From Methanoregula boonei 6A8 (GTDB lineage Archaea; Halobacteriota; Methanomicrobia; Methanomicrobiales; Methanospirillaceae): a stretch of 64,000 bases of DNA. Location: contig NC_009712.1 in the NCBI RefSeq assembly GCF_000017625.1, forward strand, positions 1,674,001 to 1,738,000, in the 5' to 3' direction. Below, in pieces: positions 49,097-58,979 of the stretch. The notes below the pieces were generated by a model. That model saw only the letters and a program-made list of their open reading frames with translations. It made no database searches and was not told the DNA's origin. Position numbers and translations under genes: made by a program. Positions within the stretch are counted from its first letter, which is position 1, and every line of letters starts with the position of its first letter.

Positions 49097-50287
49097 TTAA
49101 TCAGCCCGAAGGGCGTCTATCGGGTCCATATTCGAAGCCGCCCACGCGGGATACATACCGGATGCCACGCAGACAACCACACCGATGATCATCCCGTACG
49201 GGATGAAGATCAGGCTGTCCGGGGTAAAGAAGTACTGGGTGGAGCCGATCATGGCACTCACGACCGAGTAGCCGATGATAAAGCTCATGATTCCGCCCAC
49301 CACCGCACCAATGATACCGAGGATTAATGCCTCGTACAGGAACATCCTGCGGACTTCACCTTTCTCCGTTCCGATCGAAAGAAGAATCCCGATCTCCTGG
49401 ACCCGTTCCTTGACCGACATCATCATGACGTTAAAGATACTTACCGCAGCGACCACAAGCGAAATACCGCCGATCGCCATGATAAACGTGGTAATCGTAC
49501 CAAGTGTACTTGAAATGGTCGACAACCGGGAACTGGCATCGGAGACCCTGACCACATCGCTGTTCCGGTTGACCTTTGCGTTGATCGCCGCTTCGGTCTG
49601 GTTGATGGTATCAACATCAGCTACTATCACGTTGACCTGGTCGTACTGGTCCAGGCCTCCGAAGTGATCTGTGTACCAGGTATCGTCTACCACAATCCCA
49701 TTGTCCACGTTTACGCCATCGGCCGCAATGCCCCGGGCCTGGAGAATCCCGGCAACCCTGACCACCGGCCGTGAAACGGTGGCACAATTCTCACCGATCT
49801 TGATCGTGCTTCCAACCACAAGGTTAAAATTGCTGGCAATGGTTGCGCCCACAAGGACATCACTGCCCCGGATATTTGATCCCTGTGCGATGGTAAGGAA
49901 TTTTGGGACATCACTGGGGTCGAGCCCATAGATCGATCCGCGACCATTCTGGTCACCAACGCTAAACTGCGTACTCGTATGATGGATCGGCACTACATCA
50001 TTCTGTCCTGCGGAGCCTTTGATATCATTGAGGGTGCTTTCATCAATTGTACTTGAAACCGGGGCAGCCCCGAGACCACTGCTTACTTTCACGACATCAG
50101 AAGTGAGCATGACCGTATTGACATCTGCCGAGAGCTGGTCTTTTACCGAGAGCTGCATGTTGGTTCCGAGCATCCCCATGGATGAGATGGCAACTACCCC
50201 GATCACGATCCCAATAGAAGCAAGAAGGGAACGCAGGAAGTTGAGCCGGACACTCCGGACCGAAAGATCAAAGAAGATATCCTTCAT
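49097..50287 (-). CDS. MacB/FtsX-type ABC transporter permease
   Basis: The 396-residue membrane protein has one N-terminal helix (FLRSLLASIGIVIGVVAISSMG), a large extracytoplasmic MacB_PCD domain (about 45-240), and three C-terminal helices with the FtsX signature KERVQEIGILLSIGTEKGEVRRMFLYEALILG. This topology belongs to the type VII (MacB/LolCDE) ABC exporters that perform mechanotransmission rather than classical transport. It overlaps the ATPase gene by four bases (ATGA). Confidence 0.92.
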   Translation of the reverse strand: MKDIFFDLSVRSVRLNFLRSLLASIGIVIGVVAISSMGMLGTNMQLSVKDQLSADVNTVMLTSDVVKVSSGLGAAPVSSTIDESTLNDIKGSAGQNDVVPIHHTSTQFSVGDQNGRGSIYGLDPSDVPKFLTIAQGSNIRGSDVLVGATIASNFNLVVGSTIKIGENCATVSRPVVRVAGILQARGIAADGVNVDNGIVVDDTWYTDHFGGLDQYDQVNVIVADVDTINQTEAAINAKVNRNSDVVRVSDASSRLSTISSTLGTITTFIMAIGGISLVVAAVSIFNVMMMSVKERVQEIGILLSIGTEKGEVRRMFLYEALILGIIGAVVGGIMSFIIGYSVVSAMIGSTQYFFTPDSLIFIPYGMIIGVVVCVASGMYPAWAASNMDPIDALRAD

Positions 50288-50964
50288 GAGTCCACGACCC
50301 TGCCGTCAGCGAGCCGGATCGTCCGCTGGGCGTAATCCGCGATCTTCTGGTCGTGCGTCACGATGATCACCGTCTTTCCTTTCCGGTGGAGATCGCAGAG
50401 GATCTCCATAATCTGAAGGCCTGTCTTGCTGTCAAGGTTCCCGGTCGGCTCATCGCAGAGAAGGATCTTGGGATCATTAACCAGTGCCCGCGCTATGGCC
50501 ACACGCTGCTGCTGACCACCTGACAGCTGGTTGGGACGGTGGGCGCTTTTTTCCTCATCAATGCCAACAGCCTTGAGGTATCCGGCAGCCCGGCCGGTGG
50601 TGTCCCGCTTTTTGTACTTGAGGATAAGCGGATATTCTACGTTCTCGTACGCGGAAAGGAGAGGGATCAGGTAAAATTTCTGGAAGATATACCCGATGAT
50701 ATCCCGGCGCATGTGCGTCCGTTCGAGGCTGGACATCTTTGCCACGTTTTCGCCGGCAATAAAAAGTTCCCCGGTGGTCGGGACATCGAGGATCCCCAGC
50801 TGGTTCATCATCGTTGATTTGCCCGACCCTGACGGTCCCATGATCGCCACGAATTCGTTCTCGGCAATATCGAGAGTTACATGATCGAGCGCGGTAAAGT
50901 CACCACTCTCCAGATGGTATATTTTTGAGACATCATTGAGTCGGATAAGTGGCATATCGCTCAT
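50284..50964 (-). CDS. MacB/LolD-type ABC ATPase
   Basis: The 226-residue ATPase partners the permease. It has Walker A AIMGPSGSGKSTMMNQLG, the Q loop YIFQKFYLIP, the signature QLSGGQQQRVAIARALV, Walker B ILLCDEPTGNLD and the switch His in IIVTHDQK. It lies 13 bases after the secreted protein gene and overlaps the permease gene by four bases, so all three form one operon. Confidence 0.94.
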   Translation of the reverse strand: MSDMPLIRLNDVSKIYHLESGDFTALDHVTLDIAENEFVAIMGPSGSGKSTMMNQLGILDVPTTGELFIAGENVAKMSSLERTHMRRDIIGYIFQKFYLIPLLSAYENVEYPLILKYKKRDTTGRAAGYLKAVGIDEEKSAHRPNQLSGGQQQRVAIARALVNDPKILLCDEPTGNLDSKTGLQIMEILCDLHRKGKTVIIVTHDQKIADYAQRTIRLADGRVVDS

Positions 50965-50977
50965 GGCGAATCACCGC

Positions 50978-52345
50978 TCACTGCTTCCTGAATTTGCCAA
51001 GGATCCATTTCCTCTTGACGTAGAGCGCAATTGCCGCGATGATTACGATCGCACCGATAATGACCGGGTAGAAAGATGAGAGGCCACCGCCACGGCCGCC
51101 ACCAATCCCAAACAGGCCGCCGCCACGTGCGGCTCCGCCATACCCGCTTGCAGATGATGAAACACCAGTACTCGATCCTCCGGAGTAACTTCCACTCCGG
51201 GTACCGGATTCTGCAGCACTGGCAAGTGAACGGAGATCGAACGTCTGGGTGGAGGAGAGGGTGTTACCATTTGCGTCCTTCCACTGAGTCGTAATCGGGA
51301 TTGCAGAGAGATCGGATGCAGTAAAGGTGAGGGTGAAGCTGGAGAAATCATTGGACGTCAGCGAACCCACGGCGTAACTTGAATAGGGTTCGACCGGTTG
51401 GGCCGGGGCTCCAGCCGTGACAACAACGCCGTTTGCATCGGTGATACCGGTATTGGTGACATCCCCGGTCAGCTGATACGCGCCATTGCTGACGGTAAGA
51501 GCAAGATCATTGATTACAGTCGTTGCAGCAGTCTTGCTCGGCCCGATATTGAGAGGCAGGACTACGGTGTCCGTATGGGGGTTCTGGATTGTCTGCCCGT
51601 TGCTGTACTGGATCGTGAATGTCACGTTGGACCCTGCCTGATAAGGAGTAATGGCAAAGGGGATATTTACCGATGAATCCCCGGGGATGGACACGATGAA
51701 CGACTGGAGTGGGGAGATTCCAAAACCGGTACCTGAAGGTGTTACCTCAACATTGTCGATAGCACCGTTACGCGGGTTGGTTATCGTGAGATTGACCGTA
51801 TCCGTATTATCAAGGGCAAAATTATCCGGCCGAAGAGTGATGGTTTCCTGAACAGGAGTCGAGTCAACCTGAACCTTGATGGGATAAATGATGCTGGCGG
51901 AATCCCGTGAAGCCACACTGAAATCAGGGTAGTATATTCCCTCAGACCCTTTTGCAACGACATTGAATGTGTAGGTCATCGTATTACCGGGCCCAAGATA
52001 GGTCATGACCTGGTAGGGATTGTGGAGCTCGTCAGGGATATAGACATTCTGGGAATTGAGGATATCTGCATGTTCAAATGCAACTTCCTGAGTACCGCTG
52101 TTTGTCAGCTGAACGGTGATCGTTCCCTGATCGCCAGGATAAAATACCTGCGGATCTACCGTGACCGAACTGACGTACACCTGCGACAACGCCTGTTCGG
52201 CTGAAACAGTAGTCGACGCACTGACAGAACTCGTACTGGACGTTGTACTCCCTGTAGAGGTTGTTGAACTGGTGGAGCCGGCACTGGCGGCGGCAACCAT
52301 CAAAAACACCAGCAGGATTCCAATGCAAGCAGCATGAAACTTCAT
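50978..52345 (-). CDS. Secreted, membrane-anchored S-layer-like protein of the ABC operon
   Basis: The 455-residue protein has a signal peptide (about 1-22, CIGILLVFLMVAAASA), a Ser/Thr-rich stretch, then immunoglobulin-like repeats of the COG1361/NEW3 type (GTITVQLTNSGTQEV, DTVNLTITNPRNGAI, SNVTFTIQYSNGQT). A Gly/Ser-rich linker (about 385-425) leads to a C-terminal helix (VIIGAIVIIAAIALYV) and a basic tail. It is the outside-facing partner of the MacB-like transporter encoded just after it. Its role in export or cell-envelope handling is inferred. Confidence 0.85.
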   Translation of the reverse strand: MKFHAACIGILLVFLMVAAASAGSTSSTTSTGSTTSSTSSVSASTTVSAEQALSQVYVSSVTVDPQVFYPGDQGTITVQLTNSGTQEVAFEHADILNSQNVYIPDELHNPYQVMTYLGPGNTMTYTFNVVAKGSEGIYYPDFSVASRDSASIIYPIKVQVDSTPVQETITLRPDNFALDNTDTVNLTITNPRNGAIDNVEVTPSGTGFGISPLQSFIVSIPGDSSVNIPFAITPYQAGSNVTFTIQYSNGQTIQNPHTDTVVLPLNIGPSKTAATTVINDLALTVSNGAYQLTGDVTNTGITDANGVVVTAGAPAQPVEPYSSYAVGSLTSNDFSSFTLTFTASDLSAIPITTQWKDANGNTLSSTQTFDLRSLASAAESGTRSGSYSGGSSTGVSSSASGYGGAARGGGLFGIGGGRGGGLSSFYPVIIGAIVIIAAIALYVKRKWILGKFRKQ

Positions 52346-52828
52346 AATGACACCATGTTTTCGTTACTCCGGCCCCTGTATAATCGATTATGGAACAGTC
52401 AAGCTTAGACCATACGGTCATTTAAGTCTGTCCACGGATCAGCCCAGGAAACCAAATGTAATGTATATTTTACTTATTGTTCATTATTGGATACTTAAAC
52501 CTATAAATGCATTTCTCATTCGGCAACCCGGGAATAAATCACTACGACGAACAGAATAAAGGATTGTTCCCTACACCAGAGAGGACGATACGATCGCGCA
52601 GTTCCCCAAAAATACATCCGGTATGGTCAGGCAGTCAGTACCGGGGGAAAATTCAGATGATTACGGGCAGTCGCTCTCCATGAACCCGGACAAATCCGAT
52701 AAACAAAAAGTACAGACCCTGTCGTTTCGGGGAAGAGGCCTTTTTGCGGTACATCAAGGCAACGGAGCACCCGGAAAATGGGGTGCCACACATGAGTCCC
52801 GGAAAAAAAGAGATATTGTGGACCAATC
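52346..52828. other. Intergenic region, no gene recognised
   Basis: Between the ABC operon start and the HTH gene end there are 480 bases. AT-rich sequence at 52450-52530 may carry the ABC operon promoter. The 69-codon plus-strand frame near 52623-52832 is not protein-like. Confidence 0.4.
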
Positions 52829-53038
52829 TTAACTTCCGTTTATATTTTCATCATAGAAAAAGATCTCTTCGATATTTACCTTGAAATACCGCGAGATCCT
52901 GAAGGCAAGATCAAGGGAGGGTACATATTTCCCTTTTTCTATAGCAAGGATGGTCTGCCTTGTTACGCCGATTGCACCTGCAAGATCCTCCTGGGTAAGA
53001 TCGTGCATGGCCCGGTATACCTTGATCTTATTCTTCAT
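52829..53038 (-). CDS. Small Cro/XRE-type HTH regulator
   Basis: From ATG 53038 (GGGAG before it) the 69-residue protein is one HTH_3 domain: MKNKIKVYRAMHDLTQEDLA, GVTRQTILAIEKGKYVPS (recognition helix) and LDLAFRISRYFKVNIEEIF. It resembles small YgzD/PhrC-like regulators paired with integral membrane proteins. Its start overlaps the end of the DUF2178 gene by 11 bases. It probably autoregulates the pair. Confidence 0.9.
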   Translation of the reverse strand: MKNKIKVYRAMHDLTQEDLAGAIGVTRQTILAIEKGKYVPSLDLAFRISRYFKVNIEEIFFYDENINGS

Positions 53039-53489
53039 CGGACTCCCAGTCCCCGAACTTTCGTGCGTAGTAGATCCTGAACCCGACATACAGGAAGATC
53101 ATCAGGCAGAGCAATGCCAGCTGGAAGTAGCCAATCAGTTTCAGCGGCAATACTTCCGGAGGAACTACCGCGGTTCCGCGATTCAGCCAGAATGCACGGG
53201 AAAAACGGGGCATGTCAAGCAGGTTCATCACGGCGAGGATTGAAAACGCACAGAAGCAGACCCAGAAAACCTGAAGTGTCCGTGTGGCAGCCTTTTCGGT
53301 GATCCGTGCACTCCGTTCGTCCTCAATAAAATCCTCGACCTTCCGGTAGGCAAGGTAAAGAAGAACGATGCCTGCCACAAAAGCGATCGTAAAAAACAGC
53401 GGGGTAAAATTTTCTACTGAATACCAGAAGATCGCCAGCAGCACAACTGCGACGAGACCGGTCATCAGGTAGAAGATGTTTTTTTTCAT
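53028..53489 (-). CDS. DUF2178-family membrane protein
   Basis: The 153-residue protein has four predicted membrane helices (about 5-23, 30-46, 67-87, 115-135) and the family's cytosolic EDERSARITEKAATRTLQVF segment. DUF2178 proteins are nearly always next to a small XRE-type regulator, as here, and their function is unknown; sensing membrane or environmental stress is a guess. Confidence 0.85.
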   Translation of the reverse strand: MKKNIFYLMTGLVAVVLLAIFWYSVENFTPLFFTIAFVAGIVLLYLAYRKVEDFIEDERSARITEKAATRTLQVFWVCFCAFSILAVMNLLDMPRFSRAFWLNRGTAVVPPEVLPLKLIGYFQLALLCLMIFLYVGFRIYYARKFGDWESDEE

Positions 53490-53628
53490 AGTACTCCTAT
53501 TCTATGCATTTTACACGATGCAAGATATAAATATCTGCTTTGTCCCCGGAAAAGTGCAGATCCGGACACCATTTTTTGATCGGACAAAAGTTAAAAAGAT
53601 TCTTATCGGCAAATTTACCATCAATGGT

Positions 53629-53910
53629 ATGGATAACAAGACGTCAAACCCCGGGATTCTGCGGATTGCAGCGGCTATAATCCTTGGAGCCATCGTGGGT
53701 TTTATTCTCTTCCTGGTTGTCGCTCTGTTTATTGGTGTGTTCAATGACCACATGGGTATGAACATCCCCGTGAGTACTGATGTAGCGGAGAACATTTTCA
53801 GTGCGGTGATCCTGGTCATTTTCGAACTCGGTTCGATCATCGGATTCTGCTGGAAAGTCTGGGTCACACCCCCCACAGAAGAAGCTACTGAAGAAATGGT
53901 GGTGAAATAA
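53629..53910 (+). CDS. Small two-helix membrane protein
   Basis: From ATG 53629 the 93-residue protein has helices at about 13-37 (AAAIILGAIVGFILFLVVALFIGVF) and 56-77 (IFSAVILVIFELGSIIGFCW), joined by an extracytoplasmic loop. The tail is acidic (PPTEEATEEMVVK). The long N-terminal extension to 53476 is not protein-like. No family is recognised. Confidence 0.6.
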   Translation: MDNKTSNPGILRIAAAIILGAIVGFILFLVVALFIGVFNDHMGMNIPVSTDVAENIFSAVILVIFELGSIIGFCWKVWVTPPTEEATEEMVVK

Positions 53911-54088
53911 CCCCTATTTTCCTCGCGTTAAGATCAGTTCCCTGGATTTCGCTCGTTTTTTAACTATTCCAGACGATGATTTTTTGCATAATGGGATATC
54001 CCTGCCGGAAATAATGCCTGCGTTTGCTGCTGTGCTGTAGCAGGGGCGGACATAACCACAATTATTCTGCTCCACTAATTGCCGGGGG

Positions 54089-56230
54089 TTACAGCACCCG
54101 GATCACGACGAGGGTGATATCGTCAGACTGGGGAACCGGGCCGGTAAATGCGCGGATTCCCGCTATGATCCCCTCCCTTACCCGGTCAGCCGGAAGGTTG
54201 CTGCACTCTTTTGCGATTTCTACCAACCGATCCTCGCCAAACGGGGTATACGCAGCATCGAAGGCCTCAGTCACGCCGTCAGTATACAGGATCACGAGAT
54301 CCCCGGATTGGAGCTGCACGCATTCCTGGACGCTTTTGATTTCAGGCTGGACTCCCAGCGCGACGCCACCTTCATGGAAAAACACCGTCTCGCCGCTCTT
54401 ACCCCGGACAAGAAGAGGTGGATTGTGACCGGCATTGATGCAGGTGAACGTTCGGGCAGGAAGATCGAGGAGCGCAGTAAATACTGTTACAAACATACAT
54501 GACGGTGCGTTCCGGGATATGACCTGGTTTGCAGTACCAATAGCACAGGAAAGATCGGATGCATTCTCAAGGCCGGCGCGAAGCAGCGTTCTTGACATGG
54601 CCATGAAGAGTGCGGCGCTGACCCCTTTCCCGGAGACATCTGCAATGACAAACGCCCATTTTCCATCAGCTGCCGGGATAATATCGTAAAAGTCCCCGCC
54701 CACTTCCATCGCCGGTATCATAACTGCCGAAATATCATACCCGGGAATGTCCGGCATTTTTTCAGGGAGGAAACTGGTCTGGATGGAGCGGGCAATCTCC
54801 AGTTCTTTTGCGTACCGCTCCTTTTCCGCGGTAGTCCGCCGGAGATTTTCAATATTTTCCTGGAGCGCACCGGCCATGACATTGAAGGACCGGGCAAGAT
54901 CCTCAAATTCGTCACCCGACTGGATATTCACACGGAACGCGAGGTCCCCTTCACCGATGGCCGCTGCTCCCTCTTTGAGCTGCTCAACGGGCCGGGTAAT
55001 CACCCGGCTGAGTTCAATGGACACAAGCAGGACCACGAGCAGGATAACGACAAAAAGGATCGCAAAAACTTCCTTGAGCCAGTCTGTCTGGGCAGTAATC
55101 TGTGTCCCGGTATCCCGGGTCGCATCTTCAATTTTCCCGGTGAACTCCTGAACCGGTTCAGTGATCTGGCTGACCGGGATCGAGACCGCAAGGCTCCAGT
55201 TCATGGAACGGACCGGTGCATAGGCAACGTATGTCTCTGTCCCGCTGAAGTTTACTGTGCCGATACCGGTCTTTCCGGCGGTCATATTGGTGACCACGGC
55301 ACGGAGATCGGGAGCGCTGCCCGAGAGCACATTTTTCTGGGTGAATGGCTTGTTCCAGGTCTGATTGCCGGCAGACAGCCCGGGCTGGCTGATGATCGTA
55401 CCCTCCTGGTTGATGAGCACGGCATACCCGTTCCCGCCCAGCGTTTTCCCGATAAAATCCTCATTAATCGTATCGGTCTTTACATCAGATCCGATTACCC
55501 AGTTTCCATAGGCCGGACCGGTTATATCCTCCGACGAGGTCATAACAAGACCATTGCCACCAGCATCTACATACGGAGCGTCGGACCAGACAATCTCTGG
55601 CGACGCTTCAGCATCAGTAAACCATTGCCGTGTCCGGGGATCATAGTCTTTGGGGAAATTCCCCTGTCCCGGGTAATAGAGCATCATGCCGGAGGCCGTG
55701 CCAATATAGACACTCGCCATATCCTCATCTGAGTCATATACCCCTTTGAGACTGTCTGCAAGACCGGCAAGCGTTCGCGCCTCCTGTGATTCCGGGGTTA
55801 CAGTTGCATTTTGGGCAAAGACCAGCACCGCCCCGGCCATGGGATCCGATGGAGGTTGCGTTGCCAGATAGGTCGGAGTTATAGCCTTCACCGGGGAATT
55901 ACGCTTGAGCTCCGCGGTCTGTGCTGCAAGGATCTCCATCTCGGTATCGGTATCGGTATCGGCAAAGAGGGTATCTGTGACATTTGCCTGGTCGGCGGTG
56001 ATGCGCTGCAGGTACTCCTCTCCCAGAGACAGAAGCGCTGCCGAGCTCTGGTCTGCCATCCCCATTCCCAGTGCCTCACTGCTCCCCTGTGCATAGGAGC
56101 CCACACGGGTAATGGCAAAAAACGCAAAATACCCGGTAAGAGCAAGCGCCACAAGCGAAAGTACAAGAAACAGGATCAGGATCTTAGCCCGTATAGAAAG
56201 GGCAATGCGTGAGGAGGCGGACGATTTCAT
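54089..56230 (-). CDS. Membrane sensor phosphatase: Cache-HAMP-SpoIIE (PP2C)
   Basis: The 713-residue protein has a signal-anchor helix (17-38), an extracytoplasmic double-Cache ligand domain (about 80-360) with the usual YDPRTRQWF, a second helix (about 395-417), a HAMP linker, a coiled coil, and a C-terminal SpoIIE/PP2C serine phosphatase domain (about 490-713) with VGGDFYDIIP, VIADVSGKGVSAALFMA, NAGHNPPLLV and LYTDGVTEA holding the metal aspartates. No anti-sigma-factor-like kinase is nearby, so the target is unknown. A GGTATC repeat makes DTDTDTE at residues 91-97. Confidence 0.9.
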   Translation of the reverse strand: MKSSASSRIALSIRAKILILFLVLSLVALALTGYFAFFAITRVGSYAQGSSEALGMGMADQSSAALLSLGEEYLQRITADQANVTDTLFADTDTDTEMEILAAQTAELKRNSPVKAITPTYLATQPPSDPMAGAVLVFAQNATVTPESQEARTLAGLADSLKGVYDSDEDMASVYIGTASGMMLYYPGQGNFPKDYDPRTRQWFTDAEASPEIVWSDAPYVDAGGNGLVMTSSEDITGPAYGNWVIGSDVKTDTINEDFIGKTLGGNGYAVLINQEGTIISQPGLSAGNQTWNKPFTQKNVLSGSAPDLRAVVTNMTAGKTGIGTVNFSGTETYVAYAPVRSMNWSLAVSIPVSQITEPVQEFTGKIEDATRDTGTQITAQTDWLKEVFAILFVVILLVVLLVSIELSRVITRPVEQLKEGAAAIGEGDLAFRVNIQSGDEFEDLARSFNVMAGALQENIENLRRTTAEKERYAKELEIARSIQTSFLPEKMPDIPGYDISAVMIPAMEVGGDFYDIIPAADGKWAFVIADVSGKGVSAALFMAMSRTLLRAGLENASDLSCAIGTANQVISRNAPSCMFVTVFTALLDLPARTFTCINAGHNPPLLVRGKSGETVFFHEGGVALGVQPEIKSVQECVQLQSGDLVILYTDGVTEAFDAAYTPFGEDRLVEIAKECSNLPADRVREGIIAGIRAFTGPVPQSDDITLVVIRVL

Positions 56231-56370
56231 AGGGCTGCTCGCGGGCGCAAACGACCGTATGTGTTCATGAATGTCGTGATCAGCAAAAAGCCCATCCCTT
56301 TTTTCTCTCTGTCAATCCGGGGCGGGACCAGAAAAAACGGGAACAGAGGGAACTTAGTGGTACCAGCCCT

Positions 56371-57246
56371 TCATACGTTCACGTTCAGCAGCACCCGGAT
56401 CAGGAGCCCTATGACAAAGGAGATCGCCGCAATCCCCAGGCTGATCGCAGCCATCTCGGCAAAACGCCGCCAAAAGGGGAGATCTTTTGCCACCGCAATA
56501 TAGAAGGTGAACACAAAGATGACCAGCACTGCACCGACAAGAGTGAAGACCAGCGCCACGTATGGGCTTGCAAGAAGGAGGAACGGAAGGATCAGCAGGG
56601 CAACGGTCGCGATATAGGTAATACCGGTATAAAATGCGGCCTTTTTCGGACTGGTCCCGGCTGACTCATCAGACCGCTGCGAGAGATATTCGGATGCAGC
56701 CATGGAGAGGGATGCGGCAACACCGGTAATCAGCCCGGCAACCGCGATAATGCGTGAATCCTGGATCGCAAATGTCAGGCCGGCAAGGGTACCGGTGAAC
56801 TCCACAAGCGCGTCGTTGAGGCCCAGGACCACCGAGCCCACGTACTTCAGTCGTTCCTCATCGATGAGGGCGATAAGTTCCCTCTCGTGCTTTGCCTCAT
56901 CGGCAAGCATCGCCGGTAGTTCGGGTATTGCGGAGAGGAGCGCGGGATCTCCGATCTGCGCTCCCTGCTCCACCCCCTCCATGAGTTTTATGGCAAAGGT
57001 CATCCCGAGCAACCGGGCAATAAGGTAGTAAAACCAGATCCGGAGGAGGTTGGGGGCGATGTCCCGGCCGGTATAGTGCTTCCAGGTGGCATAATGCCGG
57101 ATTTCTTCCCCGGCAATGCGGAGCAGGACCTCACGGTTGTGAGGATCCGGGGTCACCTGCGCGATCCTCTGGTAAATATGGTGTTCGGTAATCTCATTTC
57201 TCTGGAGACGGGCGATCCTTGCAAGAGATGGTGCGGTCAGCGTCAT
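56371..57246 (-). CDS. Ferritin-like/VIT1 (CCC1-type) iron or manganese transporter
   Basis: From ATG 57246, with GGTGAGG before it, the 291-residue protein has an N-terminal ferritin-like helical domain (5-135; NEITEHHIYQRIA, EEIRHYATWKHYTGRD, DEAKHERELIALIDEE supply the E and H metal ligands) fused to a VIT1/CCC1 domain with five helices (GLNDALVEFTGTLAGLTFA, MAASEYLSQRSD). Such fusions export Fe2+ or Mn2+ from the cytosol, with the ferritin-like part as the metal sensor or loader. Confidence 0.88.
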   Translation of the reverse strand: MTLTAPSLARIARLQRNEITEHHIYQRIAQVTPDPHNREVLLRIAGEEIRHYATWKHYTGRDIAPNLLRIWFYYLIARLLGMTFAIKLMEGVEQGAQIGDPALLSAIPELPAMLADEAKHERELIALIDEERLKYVGSVVLGLNDALVEFTGTLAGLTFAIQDSRIIAVAGLITGVAASLSMAASEYLSQRSDESAGTSPKKAAFYTGITYIATVALLILPFLLLASPYVALVFTLVGAVLVIFVFTFYIAVAKDLPFWRRFAEMAAISLGIAAISFVIGLLIRVLLNVNV

Positions 57247-57523
57247 GGTATACCTCACCGTGGTATTCTGTCTGCCCCCTCGGGACTGGATATCCGGTTG
57301 TCCGACAGAGGGGGCAGGCAGGTGATCTCCTGAACTGTATGAAAGAGCCCCTGTATAAGGAGATCGACTGGCATCCCCTGTTGCATAATTTTTCCCGGGG
57401 CCGGGTATTGCGGTGCCTCATAATAGTATATGAACCGCAACAGATCGATCTGTAAAAAAGATTGCCCATAATGGACAGATTCCCCGAAATAATAGAGAAT
57501 AGCGGGTGTATCCACAGGAGCGA

Positions 57524-57865
57524 TTATGATTCCTTATCCAGTTTCTTTTTGATCTCCCGGATACTGTTGAGCATCTCTTCAGAGTACGGGGTGTACCGGT
57601 AACTCATGTTGTTCTCGATCTGCCAGAACCCGATTTTTTCATCGTAGTGCCCGATGATGTAACAGACAAGGATATAGCAGGGAACCGCGAGAGCAATGAC
57701 CATGGGCAGGGTCAGACCAAAGTGGATGTAGAAAAAATCCTCGAAGAGCTTGGCGTTTGCTGTGATGATACCAAAGTTGAGCAGAATCTGGGTCCACGAA
57801 GTCCCCCTTGTGTACCGCTGCTTGAAGAGCGCAAAACTGTAGAGCAGCCCTTTGTGTTCAGTCAT
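57524..57865 (-). CDS. Small membrane protein, unknown function
   Basis: The 113-residue protein has two hydrophobic segments (about 25-42 and 52-72, LPMVIALAVPCYILVCYIIGHY) and a basic C-terminal helix (SEEMLNSIREIKKKLDKE). No family motif is recognised. It lies between the VIT1 gene and the TnpB remnant, transcribed leftwards. Confidence 0.65.
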   Translation of the reverse strand: MTEHKGLLYSFALFKQRYTRGTSWTQILLNFGIITANAKLFEDFFYIHFGLTLPMVIALAVPCYILVCYIIGHYDEKIGFWQIENNMSYRYTPYSEEMLNSIREIKKKLDKES

Positions 57866-57971
57866 GGAAGGATAGTTTCCCCGAAAAGGGGAAATCTTTT
57901 CTCCCCATTCCCGCAGGAATCAGGAAACAGCTGCCTCTCGGGTTACAGAAAAATAAAAGGGAGGGCTTGCG

Positions 57972-58727
57972 CTATTCCAGCACCGCAAGCAGGTTTTCAC
58001 AAGGAGCCTGAACCGTTCCCCCGGGAATAACGGGATGATGGGAAAATATCTCCTCGCGGACGCGCCGGCGCACCTGCTTTTTGGTAAGCCGGACATGTTC
58101 ATCCTGTTCTTCCTCGGTGAAGTTCAGCAGCGATGACCGGCGGGAGGTAAGTGCTATATTAAACGCAGCGTTCACATCCGCGTGGGCGACAAAACCGCAG
58201 TGCGGGCATTCGAACCGTTTTCTGCTTCGTCGGCCCATGCTCCCGCACCGGCTGCACCGTTTGGAGGTATATGCCGGATTCACGTAGATGACAGGAATGC
58301 CCTTTCTCTCTGCCATTTTTTCCACGAGACGCTGGAGCGAGAAGAACGATCCGTTTGCAAACGAGAACTCAACAAAACCCCCGGCATCATGGGAATGCGA
58401 GTAACGGCTGGAGAAGAGTTTTTCAAACTTGATGCCCGTGCCGAGCGATTCCGCAAAGGATACGATCTGCCGGGAGATTTTGCTTAATGCCGCCTTGAAC
58501 GCCTTGCGTTCACGGCTTTTTACTTTTTTTAGTTTCCAGAGTTTTCCTTCCTTGTAGAGTTTCGTGCAGTTTTTGATGGAGTTGCTGCGGACATAGTGTA
58601 CGTTTTTTCCCAGTTTCAGGACTTTCCCGCTGTCCGGTTCGGCGGCTACGGCCGCATGGCCGGTCGTGTTGAGATCTACACCGATCCAGCGGGCAGGTGC
58701 ATGTGCGGTTAAATGAACTTTAATCAC
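57972..58727 (-). pseudogene. TnpB (IS605 OrfB) RuvC-domain protein lacking the N-terminal part
   Basis: TnpB is the RNA-guided nuclease of IS200/IS605 elements. This 251-codon frame keeps the RuvC triad D18 (WIGVDLNTTG), E102 (IKFEKLF) and D184 (HADVNAAFN) and the zinc finger CSRC-x12-CPHC (158-177). Full TnpB has about 370-430 residues; the N-terminal recognition part is absent. It starts at GTG 58727; just upstream, shifted by one base, an open frame reads EPEQHVIVYWQFVPQANLGRG, so a frameshift may have separated the N-terminal half. No TnpA is nearby. A guide RNA, if any, would come from the 3' end around 57900-58000. Confidence 0.7.
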
Positions 58728-58979
58728 CTTCCCCTACCCAAGTTCGCCTGCGGTACAAACTGCCAATACACGATTACGTGCTGCTCTGGTTCTTTGATCC
58801 TCCTGTCCTTACTCGAGTTTAGGCAGGGCTTTCCTTTAAACTTTGTGGTCAAACGGTTGAGGCATTCGGCCCGAATTTGAAAAAGGAATGATAAATCATG
58901 CTGAATTATGTATGCGGGAAATATTCAGGGATGGTTTGGGGCATTTTTCGACGAAAAGACGATCTCTAGAGAATATAGG

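Noticed and set aside
55930-55965. GGTATC tandem repeat
   Set aside because: Only about three in-frame copies inside a phosphatase gene; an ordinary coding microrepeat.
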